64,000 nt of DNA from PLanc-01 sp034678485 (GTDB lineage: Bacteria; Planctomycetota; Phycisphaerae; Sedimentisphaerales; Anaerobacaceae). The stretch is from assembly GCA_034678485.1 (NCBI GenBank), contig JAXDBU010000078.1, forward strand, positions 38,489-102,488, written 5' to 3'. How positions within the stretch are numbered: position 1 is the first letter of the stretch; each line of letters starts with the position of its first letter. Under the pieces are notes generated by a model. That model had not been told where the DNA came from. It saw nothing but the letters and a program-made list of their open reading frames with translations, and made no database searches. The translations under genes and the position numbers were made by a program. Below, piece by piece: positions 43,526 through 51,837 of the stretch.

Positions 43526-45835
43526 CTATCGCAATGTGACGACGGGCCAGACCTTCAGCATCCGCTTGCCCCCTTCGAGCAGCTCGATCGGTCCCGGGAA
43601 CGGATTGGCGGAATCCCGCGTGCGCCCGAAGTAATCCGTGTTGATGCGATACCCCGAGCCGTCGGCCTGTTCATAGGGCAGTCCGGCGGCATCGGTCCTG
43701 CCGAGCAGATCGCTCGTCACGAGCTGACGTCTTCGCTGTGTCCAGGCTTTGTCGAGCGTGATCTGGAGGTATATGCCATCGGCCTTCTCGATCCGATCCA
43801 GGCCGGGATCGACCTCCGGCTGCACGATCGGGTCGCGTTCGTGCTTCGAGGGCAGGGCGCCGTTGAGGAAGACGTTGCCCGCCATGAACACCGGCAGTTT
43901 CGCTTCGTCATATGCGGTCAAGCCACCGTTGACAAAGATGTTGTTGTAGTATCGGTCGTCGCCGCTGGGATTGGGGTGCAAGCCGACGACCTCGGTGGAG
44001 TGGGCCTTGTGATACGGCGTCAGGCGACCTTCATTGTGCGCGACCGGGATGCTGCCGGCGATGAGATTGTGCACGTAGGCGCCGCCCTGGGAGTTGACCA
44101 GCACGCCATGGCCCGAGAGCATAAGATTGTTGTCCACCAGGAACGGGCCGTGATTGACTTCCGCGAACAGGTCTCGCCCGTTGTCGTGCAGCAGGTTCCC
44201 GGTGACGCGGGTGCCCTGCGCCATCCAGTCGAGCCAGATGCCCAGACACGTGCGAAAGATGTGATTCCCCTCGATAATCGTGTCGATCGCGCCGTGGAAC
44301 TTGATCCCGGCCATTTCCGCGCCGGTGAACAGGCGGCGCACGTGGATGTCGTGGATCGTGTTGCCCGTGACGGTGCAGAAGATCGGCCCCAGACTACCGA
44401 CGATTCCCGACTGCTCACAGTGGGAAATACGATTGTTGCGAACGACGTGCCCGCCGACGTTGTCCTTCGACCAGCCTCTCTTCAGGGCTCGCTCTATCGT
44501 CAGGACGTATCCCTCCGCCGTGTCCTGCGAGGTGTTGTCGAACTCGTCGCCGTGCTTGCCCAGCGTGACGCCGGTGCAGACCGAGTAACGGATGTCGTTG
44601 TCCTCGATGATCCAGCCCTTGCTCCAGTTGGTGCCGATCAGACCGATCTGCTCCGCGGTCGGCGGCGCCCAGGGCGTCGCCGCGTGCATCATCGTGAAAC
44701 CCCGCACGGCGATGTAATCGATCCCGGTCTTCTCGGGATAGAAGACCGACCGGCGAACGTTGATCTCCACCTCGGTCAGGTTGGGATTGATGTCTTTGAA
44801 CTGAGCCCAGATCGTGGTGTTCGACGCGTCCACCTCAGCAAACCACAATCGCACGTCGGACGAATCCTGCAATTGCGGTGATCGAAACACCAGGCAGAGG
44901 GTCTGGATTCCAGTGGTCGGCTTGATCTGTGCGATGAACGAACGCCACGACTGCCAGTCGCCTGTGTTGGGAACCGCACAGGCGCCGAGCAGTTCTCCCT
45001 CCGGCGTGTCCAGGCGCATCTCGATCGTCCCGCCGTTTGTGGCAGACGCAGCACGAATCTCCATCTGTGCGACGCCCTGGCCGAAATCCACCTGCTCGTA
45101 TCGGACCCAGTCCCCCTGCTCGATCCAGCCGATGCACTCTCCTGCTTCCGAGCAGGGCGCCGTCTGAATCCCGCGCTGAGCGGCAAAACGCGCCGCCGGA
45201 ATCCGCTTGGCTTGTGCCGAGCCCTCGCCGGGCGACAACCAGGCGACATTGAGCAAATACTGCTGGCTTCCAGGGACATAGGAGGAGGCGACCGCCCCGA
45301 TGGGCTTCAGTGCGTCCTGGAGCGTGGCGGCCTCGATCAGCCAGTGATCGTTCAGGTACACCGCACCGGTGTGATGCTGCCGATTCAGAGGATTGAACCA
45401 GTCGCCCCGAATCAAGTCGCTGTAGGGATTGAAGTCTCCGAAAAGGCTGTTGGGGATGACGACTTTCCAGGTGTCGCTCTGCACCTTCTGCCAGCCCTTG
45501 ACGACTTCGGAGCCTTTGATGGCCACCTTCTCGCCGGGGGCGGCCTGGTAAACGATGCGAGCGTCGTCGGAGGTCCCGCCTCGCGGCGGATCGACTCGTT
45601 CACGATACGTCCCCTGGTGAACGGTGACGACGTCGCCGGGCTGCGCCAGCCGGGCTGCCGCCGAGATCGTCCGGAGCGGCCGGGCGGGTGAACCGTCGCC
45701 GGCGTCGTCTCCCTGCACGGAGACGTGGTACTCCCTGCCCGAGGGGACGTTCGCTCCACTCGCCGCAGCGGCGTGTACAAGAGAACCGAGCACAACGGAC
45801 AGTCCAACACACTTGAGGATCATCGTCACGCGCAT
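43526..45835 (-). CDS. Secreted parallel beta-helix protein with an inserted CBM6-like domain
   Basis: 769 residues from ATG 45835 (GGAAGG 9 nt upstream), signal peptide LKCVGLSVVLGSLVHAAAAS. N-terminal DUF1565-type start (EYHVSVQGDDAGDGSPARPL, AARLAQPGDVVTVHQGTYRE). Residues about 215-345 read as a CBM6/CBM35-type jelly roll (GECIGWIEQGDWVRYEQVDF, QMEIRAASATNGGTIEMRLD, DWQSWRSF), after which the right-handed helix coils continue with many N/D-rich turns (IIEDNDIRYSV, VVRNNRISHCEQSG, IIEGNHIFRTCLG). Polysaccharide lyase or GH activity likely, as in GH141/PL-like helices; catalytic residues not assignable by eye. Confidence 0.82.
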   Translation of the reverse strand: MRVTMILKCVGLSVVLGSLVHAAAASGANVPSGREYHVSVQGDDAGDGSPARPLRTISAAARLAQPGDVVTVHQGTYRERVDPPRGGTSDDARIVYQAAPGEKVAIKGSEVVKGWQKVQSDTWKVVIPNSLFGDFNPYSDLIRGDWFNPLNRQHHTGAVYLNDHWLIEAATLQDALKPIGAVASSYVPGSQQYLLNVAWLSPGEGSAQAKRIPAARFAAQRGIQTAPCSEAGECIGWIEQGDWVRYEQVDFGQGVAQMEIRAASATNGGTIEMRLDTPEGELLGACAVPNTGDWQSWRSFIAQIKPTTGIQTLCLVFRSPQLQDSSDVRLWFAEVDASNTTIWAQFKDINPNLTEVEINVRRSVFYPEKTGIDYIAVRGFTMMHAATPWAPPTAEQIGLIGTNWSKGWIIEDNDIRYSVCTGVTLGKHGDEFDNTSQDTAEGYVLTIERALKRGWSKDNVGGHVVRNNRISHCEQSGIVGSLGPIFCTVTGNTIHDIHVRRLFTGAEMAGIKFHGAIDTIIEGNHIFRTCLGIWLDWMAQGTRVTGNLLHDNGRDLFAEVNHGPFLVDNNLMLSGHGVLVNSQGGAYVHNLIAGSIPVAHNEGRLTPYHKAHSTEVVGLHPNPSGDDRYYNNIFVNGGLTAYDEAKLPVFMAGNVFLNGALPSKHERDPIVQPEVDPGLDRIEKADGIYLQITLDKAWTQRRRQLVTSDLLGRTDAAGLPYEQADGSGYRINTDYFGRTRDSANPFPGPIELLEGGKRMLKVWPVVTLR

Positions 45836-46359
45836 GGCAGCCATCCTTCCGAAAACGACACTGACGCTACTCGACCTCACTCAGCGACCCGCACGATCCC
45901 CTTTGAGCCGGCGTGCTCACAGTATACCAACGGGAGGCCGACACGTAACCGAATCTGGACGAATTCCGCATCGGACGGACTCGACGTGGGGAGGTCTCTC
46001 CAACTTGTCAAACAGAGAGATCGAAGGTGATTCTGAGCCCGGGAGCACAAGTTCCGGCTCACAAAACGCGAAGAACGGAGAGGTCGGGATTCGATCCGCC
46101 CTCTTTCTGCAAGATTGTACATAGACTGTGTTTACAGTTCAACTCTTCATGTGACAAGGATTTAGAATCTCTCGTTGACTTGTTATACACACACCATTTC
46201 TTACTGTCTCATGACCCGTTTTGAGGGCAATTTGAGGGCACCGCGAGCGCAATTGCGCGGTTATACCCATTAGGAAAAATTCTTGCGCGCCTGTTAAAAT
46301 GGGGTAGCGCCAGCTCGGAGCATCTGACATACTCTTGAAAAAACAGGAGGATCTGTCGG
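45836..46359. other. AT-richer intergenic region upstream of the IS630 relic
   Basis: No gene. Contains a short direct repeat TTTGAGGGCA (about 46212 and 46223) and a partial palindrome around GCGCAATTGCGC near 46247, which may belong to the left end of the insertion element. Confidence 0.35.
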
Positions 46360-46734
46360 ATGCACATCCAGCTCCACCGTCCAGAAGACCTGACGCAACT
46401 GCATCAACGCTGCAACCAAGAACGCGATGCCAAGCAACGAGATCGGTATCGAGCCGTTCTCTTGGCTCTCGACGGTCACGAGGCTCCAGCGATTGCACGG
46501 ACCCTGGGACGCAGCCGAGGGTTCGTGCAACGATGGGCGTATGCGTACCGAGACCACGGGCTCGAAGCCATCGCCCCCAGCCGACAAACGGGGTGACCTC
46601 CGAACTTGCCGGCGACGCAAGAAGAACTTTTCAAGGAGCGTTTTCTGGCCGAGCCCACCAAGGCCGACGGTGTTTGTACGTTTCGAGCCAAAGAGGCCCA
46701 ATGCCTTCTGCAAGAGGAATTCGACGTCGAGTAT
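46360..46734 (+). mobile_element. IS630-family transposase relic with an in-frame nonsense codon
   Basis: The N-terminal helix-turn-helix part of an IS630-type transposase is readable: RDRYRAVLLALDGHEAPAIA, TLGRSRGFVQRWAYAYRDHG and LEAIAPSRQTG, then a TGA at 46594-46596 where CGA (Arg of a GRPP motif) is expected, then in the same frame PATQEELFKERFLAEPTKAD, AKEAQCLLQEEFDVEY. Similarity fades at about 46734. The DDE catalytic domain is absent. Dead element. Confidence 0.75.
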
Positions 46735-47157
46735 ATGGGAAGCTTCGCGGATGGGCTGGTACTCATCGGTCTCTCCCGCAAAAGGGTTCTTCGGCGGTCC
46801 GCCCGGCGCCCATTCGATGGGCCGCCGACCAACCGGAATCCGCCAGTCACCCGGGAAGATACCGATCACTGAGAAACATTTCATGCACCGCTGGTTGTGT
46901 GACAATGCGCGTTTCCTGATTGTTTCCCGGATTGTTCTGCAGTGTGTTCCTGAGCCACTCGATTGTTCCTTGAATCTCTTGGAGATCTCAGACGCCTAAT
47001 TGCATGTACGGAGCCCACACCAAGGCAATTGGTATGGGCCCCGAAATAGTACAAGTCCTTTCCTTCTCTGCGAAGTAGTTTCGTTACGCAGAGCGGGAGT
47101 TGGTCTTCAGGCTGCTAATTTGTTGGTTCAGAAGAGTACATACGGGTCCGGCAGACA
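46735..47157. other. Region after the IS630 relic, no supported gene
   Basis: A minus-strand reading (46905-46732) gives a compact peptide with FPGDWRIPVGRRPIEWAPGG and GETDEYQPIREAS that looks protein-like, but I recognise no family and the frame runs on into the antisense of the IS relic. The rest of the stretch shows nothing. Confidence 0.3.
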
Positions 47158-50154
47158 TCAAAACGGTTTGTCAAACGGCTCAGTAACACCAGCCAGCCAG
47201 GCAATCTCGTCTGGTGTCAACGCACGGTCGTAGATGCGGATGTCATCGGCGAACCCCTTGTAACGCTGATTTGCTGTTGTCACTGTCCCGATAAGCAGAT
47301 TGTTGTCGTTGGTATTGATTGAGTGTGAGCCAATGTCCCACTGTTGACTGAGCCTACCATTTATGAATATCTTTATGTATGGTGGACTATATTGGCCTAC
47401 GACATGTGACCAAGTACCGTCACTGATGGTTTGAGTTCCCAGTTTAAAAATCCACGCTGCGCCGGTTGCAATGCCAAATTCTACTTGTCCACCGTCACTA
47501 AGATTTAGTCCATATGCCTGGTCTGCTCCCCACGCCTCTTTCGCAATCAACCACCTGGCAGCGCCGGTGCTCTCTGGTTTCACCCACACCGCAAGCGTGA
47601 TCGCTTCCGTAATATCCAGGCTTGGCGAATCAGGGACTTCAACGTAGTCACGGATGCCATCAAACCGCAAAGCACCGTTCAGGATGCCCGTTGCCCACTC
47701 AGTGCCGACCATGTCCGTTAACGTACCGTTGTTGCCGGAACCACTGCTATCGGTGGCGGTCAAGCCTGAAGCCTCATCCAACTTCCAGTGTCCTACCAGG
47801 CCGACGCTGCTGGGCTCAGTCGGCGTGACGAACTGACGCTCATAAGGATACAGGCGGATGTCATCCACATAGAGCACACCAGAGCCGCCGGTGCCGTTGA
47901 TTCGCTCCAGGCCGATCCCAATCGCACTGACATTGTCCACGGCCTTGCCGGCCAGGTCGACCGTCCAGGTTTGCCAGCCGTTACTCGTCAGGTTCTCGGC
48001 AGCGCGGTCGTAGAGAACCTTGATGCCGTTGATCGTCACATAGAGCTGCTGGGGCGCGTTGTCTGTATCGCCGCGGAACCACAGATTCAGGCTCTTGATC
48101 CCGTGGCCGGTCCAGTCGGAGAGGACCCCCAGGTCGGCCGTGGTGGCCGTAACCTCAGACTTCGGGGCCGTGCGGTTGTCGTACAGCAGGGACATGGCCT
48201 GCTTGCCGCTTCGGACCCGGGTCTGCTCGACAAAGGGCGGATCCAGGGGACTTTCTGGACGTCCCAACTGCGAACCGTTCGTGTTGACGCCATAGCCGTC
48301 GGCCCAGATGTTGTAGATCCGCCGACTGCCCTCCTCCTCTGCGTCGAGGCTATTGTACGACTCCATGTCGTCCACAACCACGGTGTTGACCACGGTGAAG
48401 CTCATCGGATCCGTGGCCCAGCGTGCGGGGGTTGCCGCCTCGTTGACTTCCACGATCTGGTAGCAGTAGGTCTGGCCCAGGGTCAGATCCAGCGATCCCA
48501 GATTGTATTGCGTGTCGCTGACCGTATCGGCCCAAGCCAGGTCATCGGCGTCGGTGCCCAGCCAGATCTCATGCACCACGGCCTGGCGACCGGCTCTCCA
48601 ACGCAGTGTCTTGTCGACCGGTACCGCTGCCGTCCCATCAGCCAGGCTCAGGCGATAGGCGCGCACCGGCAGGTACCGGAACCGCACTTCGCTGAGGCCC
48701 ACATTGACGGCGTCAAGATAGCCGCTCTGGGCCGTGATCTTCACCTTGCCGGCTGCGACTCCCTCGAGGTCCACGGTCGTATTGGCCACGTAGCCGTCGG
48801 TACCCGGTGCTTTCTCGAAGGTAGAAGTACCCAGGGTCGTGTACTCCCCGCCGCCGGTGGCCGTCTCGATCAGGGCCTCTTGAATGCCGAAGAGCCCCCG
48901 AAGGCCGTTGTGGTTCCAGACGTCCATTTCGTACAGGACGTAGTCTTGGTCAAACGTGAATTCGATCCAGGCCGGTAGCGGACCGTCCGCCGCGGTCACC
49001 CACATGGTGCCCTCAGCTTTCGAGTGCAGCAGGCCACTTTCGTCCAGACCGGAGCCGTTGATGGTGTTTTCCGGAAGGGTGTCATCGCTGTGGTAACTGG
49101 AGGCATTGACATCAATGCATTCAGCCGGCAAGGTAAACAGATACGGCTCCGTCTCAAAGCTCCACGTCTGACCCTTCCAGGGGCTGTTCGGGTCGGCGTC
49201 GTTGACCTCATCGATGCGCCAGAAATACTCTTTGTCGTAGGCCAGCGCGCCGGGATCGAAGGTGTTCGCATCCTGATTGCCCTGGAACGCCTCGTCGACG
49301 AGGGTGGCCGTATTCACATCCTCCAGGCTCTCGCCGAAGTACACATCGTGGCTGACGGCAGAGTCGCCCGGTTTCCAACGCAAATCTGTGTCCAGTGGGA
49401 TACCGGTGGCGTTATTCTCCGGACTGGGATTCCAGGCCAAGTCGGGAGAGGTACCTCTCATCACCTCCTGAACTTCTTGCTGTGACAGCGCCCGGTTGTA
49501 GATGCGTACATCATCGAACGTGCCCTGGCTGTACGTGCCTTCCGGCGCCCGCCCGATCAAGACCGGATCCGGGGATAAAGCCAAAGTGCTTCCCTCTCCC
49601 CCAGTGCCGGCATTCTGGCCATTGATGTAGTATTGGTGATGGCCGTCTACGATCTGAGCTACGACATGGGTCCACTCATTCGTTACAAAGGTCCCTGTAC
49701 TCCAAGAGTGTACCCAGCCACCAGCCGGGCCGACACTAAAATGAAGCTTATCGGGGCTATTCATGTAGAAGTTGTACGCTCTGATGGCCCCCGTTCCTTT
49801 GGTAACGAGCCCGCCGTAATCTCCGCTCGTACCGCCGCCAATTCGTTCGGCATTGAGCCACAGCATAACAGTGACTTCATTGTCCGCCGTCAGACTCTGC
49901 ACATTTTGCACCGATACAAAATCATCGACGCCATCAAACCGCAGGGCGCCGCCGAGCTTCCCGGCCACCCACTGTGGGCCGATATGAAGCGTGCCGTGGT
50001 TGCCGTAGTCACTCGAGTCCACAGCGGTATCGCCGGAACCATCATCGAGTTTCCACCACCCGAGAAGACTCGGGTCAGCCGCTGAGGCTGTACTTGCGAG
50101 AGCCAGTCCCAGTGCCAAAACACAACCAATCAGATAGACCGGCTTTGCGGACAT
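47158..50154 (-). CDS. Large secreted multidomain LamG protein
   Basis: 998 residues from ATG 50154, with a near-perfect SD (AAGGAGG) and signal peptide VYLIGCVLALGLALASTASA. Order: LamG/concanavalin domain (about 28-235, LLGWWKLDDGSGDTAVDSS), two or three Ig/FN3-like modules (NATGIPLDTDLRWKPGD, AAVPVDKTLRWRAGRQAV), a discoidin-like region (WIEFTFDQDYVLYEMDVWNH), a carbohydrate-binding-like block (VVVDDMESYN, GIKSLNLWFRGDTDNAPQQL), and a second LamG domain at the C-terminus (LVGHWKLDEASGL). Binding or adhesion role on the cell surface; no enzyme domain. Co-directional with and 61 nt after the prepilin-type gene. Confidence 0.9.
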   Translation of the reverse strand: MSAKPVYLIGCVLALGLALASTASAADPSLLGWWKLDDGSGDTAVDSSDYGNHGTLHIGPQWVAGKLGGALRFDGVDDFVSVQNVQSLTADNEVTVMLWLNAERIGGGTSGDYGGLVTKGTGAIRAYNFYMNSPDKLHFSVGPAGGWVHSWSTGTFVTNEWTHVVAQIVDGHHQYYINGQNAGTGGEGSTLALSPDPVLIGRAPEGTYSQGTFDDVRIYNRALSQQEVQEVMRGTSPDLAWNPSPENNATGIPLDTDLRWKPGDSAVSHDVYFGESLEDVNTATLVDEAFQGNQDANTFDPGALAYDKEYFWRIDEVNDADPNSPWKGQTWSFETEPYLFTLPAECIDVNASSYHSDDTLPENTINGSGLDESGLLHSKAEGTMWVTAADGPLPAWIEFTFDQDYVLYEMDVWNHNGLRGLFGIQEALIETATGGGEYTTLGTSTFEKAPGTDGYVANTTVDLEGVAAGKVKITAQSGYLDAVNVGLSEVRFRYLPVRAYRLSLADGTAAVPVDKTLRWRAGRQAVVHEIWLGTDADDLAWADTVSDTQYNLGSLDLTLGQTYCYQIVEVNEAATPARWATDPMSFTVVNTVVVDDMESYNSLDAEEEGSRRIYNIWADGYGVNTNGSQLGRPESPLDPPFVEQTRVRSGKQAMSLLYDNRTAPKSEVTATTADLGVLSDWTGHGIKSLNLWFRGDTDNAPQQLYVTINGIKVLYDRAAENLTSNGWQTWTVDLAGKAVDNVSAIGIGLERINGTGGSGVLYVDDIRLYPYERQFVTPTEPSSVGLVGHWKLDEASGLTATDSSGSGNNGTLTDMVGTEWATGILNGALRFDGIRDYVEVPDSPSLDITEAITLAVWVKPESTGAARWLIAKEAWGADQAYGLNLSDGGQVEFGIATGAAWIFKLGTQTISDGTWSHVVGQYSPPYIKIFINGRLSQQWDIGSHSINTNDNNLLIGTVTTANQRYKGFADDIRIYDRALTPDEIAWLAGVTEPFDKPF

Positions 50155-50215
50155 GATCGTCCTCCTTCCAACAAACTGACTTGGCATAAGCACAGGCCAC
50201 TCACATGAGTGACGC

Positions 50216-51097
50216 TCAGTAATCTTTGAGATGCCGCATCCATTCGGGCCAGTCGGAGGGACCGACACTGCCGGCTGAGGTCCAGGGGCCGGCCGTGTTG
50301 AACTGTCGATGCCACTTCAGGGTCCATAACTCCTTGAGGCCCACCTTCCTGGCGGACGAATCCATAAAGGCGCAACCTGTATATCCACGGTGCCGATTGA
50401 TGCAGATACGGCCCATGTCAGTATCACCTTGCCAGGCCGCGAACTCGTCTTCCATCGGCCAGTCCGTTTCTATCGGCCAGGCGTCGAAGCGGGTGGAATC
50501 ACAGAACAGCGGCACATTGGCCGCTTCGGATACATTGTAAGTCGTCCAGCCGTTCTTCCCCGGTACGCCGGATCTCTCAAAGGTAGCCTCGGGACTTGCC
50601 AACGAGCGTATATCGAGGATGTAGCCATTGATGGTATAACTTCCGGACATGCCGTGCGGACTTGGCGTGTAGGTCTTGTGGGTCGTTTGGCAAGCGACAT
50701 CGTCTGTGTAGATGCCCCAGGCATTCCAGATATTGAACGTGGGGATGCTATTGCCATTTTCGTCAATAATGGGCTTCTTTGCCGAGGGACAGAACCAGAG
50801 CTTATTCACCTTCCAGTCCTTCAGCCGGTTCTCAAGTGTCCAGGGCCAGAAATAGCCGTAGGTACCCGCACCACCCACGTTTACGCCGGACCAGAATTTG
50901 TTATCGTTCTCTTGGGCGTACATGGCGGCCTCCAGAGCCCATTGCTTGAGGTTCGCCATGCACCCAACCGTCCGTGCCTGTTCCCTGACCAGGGCCAGAG
51001 ACGGCATCAGAATAGCCATCAGCAATGCAATGATGGCAATCACCACCAGCAACTCGATCAGGGTAAATCCGTTGGGTCGAAGGCGTGCCGTCTTCAT
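50216..51097 (-). CDS. Prepilin-type (type II secretion/pseudopilin-like) secreted protein
   Basis: 293 residues from ATG 51097, with GGAGAG upstream. N-terminal class III signal: NG-FTLIELLVVIAIIALLMA, with Glu at +5 and the hydrophobic helix typical of prepilin peptidase substrates. The rest is a C-terminal globular region with TYNVSEAANVPLFCDSTR and HRGYTGCAFMDSSARKVGL, as in DUF1559-type planctomycete proteins (dozens per genome). Function unknown; probably assembled on the surface. Confidence 0.87.
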   Translation of the reverse strand: MKTARLRPNGFTLIELLVVIAIIALLMAILMPSLALVREQARTVGCMANLKQWALEAAMYAQENDNKFWSGVNVGGAGTYGYFWPWTLENRLKDWKVNKLWFCPSAKKPIIDENGNSIPTFNIWNAWGIYTDDVACQTTHKTYTPSPHGMSGSYTINGYILDIRSLASPEATFERSGVPGKNGWTTYNVSEAANVPLFCDSTRFDAWPIETDWPMEDEFAAWQGDTDMGRICINRHRGYTGCAFMDSSARKVGLKELWTLKWHRQFNTAGPWTSAGSVGPSDWPEWMRHLKDY

Positions 51098-51210
51098 ATC
51101 GTCTCTCCGTCTACTCGGGTGAGCATGTTCACAATCCTCATCGCACAACAATGTCCCCCAGCACCAACGCCGTGCGGGCTTTTTGCAATCATGCCATTAT
51201 TGTACCCATC

Positions 51211-51240
51211 ATTATATCATTCGTCAATAACACATGTCAA
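51211..51240 (-). promoter_or_regulatory. Consensus sigma70-like promoter of the prepilin-LamG unit
   Basis: Minus strand TTGACA (51240-51235), 18-nt spacer, TATAAT (51216-51211), both boxes exact. Leader about 107 nt to the prepilin-type ATG. The remaining gap 51241-51578 has no supported gene. Confidence 0.75.
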
Positions 51241-51578
51241 GCTGAAAAAACAAAAAAGCCTTCCGCAAGGATGGCGCCTCCATCGGGAGTCCGTCGGCGC
51301 CCCTGTTCGTGGCGCAAATTGGCTTTGGACCCAATTATGGCGATTTCAAGGTTGGTCCATCGCGGCGGTTCAGACCCGGGCAACACATTTGGAGGCCGAT
51401 TTCATGTCAGAATCACCTAAAGAACTGTGACCCGATGTCCCATAACAAGCACACCTGCACGGGCGGGGCAACCAGGGGTAGCCCTGCCTCGTCGGATGCC
51501 GATCCCAACGTCAACGGACGGAACCACAGAGCAGGCGATGGAGGTCTTTCGGCAGCAGCATCGCCGTTGTGCCGACAT

Positions 51579-51722
51579 TCAAGGGATCGTTAGTCTGTTC
51601 CTATAACACCACGGCTCGGTTTCCTCCGGTGGATTTTTGAAGCCGTCCTCCAGTTCGGCGCCAGATGCAACTGTGGCGAGTGCCACGACAAGCAAGAATA
51701 CGGTCGGCATTCTGTGTTTCAT
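51579..51722 (-). pseudogene. Relic of a secreted glycoside hydrolase N-terminus (copy 1)
   Basis: 47-codon ORF with SD (AGAGGAA) and signal peptide (MPTVFLLVVALATVASG), then AELEDGFKNPPEETEPWCY, which resembles the beginning of GH106-like rhamnosidases and related enzymes with a PPxxxxPWxYW start. The frame ends nine residues later. It is about 80% identical by DNA to the relic at 54797-54916. Confidence 0.6.
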
Positions 51723-51837
51723 CGGTCTTCCTCTTGGGTTCATGGTCTTATTCCTTGTCGGTGGTTGGGTATTCAGTTGCCTCCGCGGCTTCAGCGTTTT
51801 TTCATCGCCGACATAGAACGCGCGAAAGCACGTGCTC

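Noticed and set aside
46294..46905. 203-codon minus-strand ORF
   Set aside because: Its larger part is antisense to the readable IS630 transposase; the small non-overlapping part has no recognised family.
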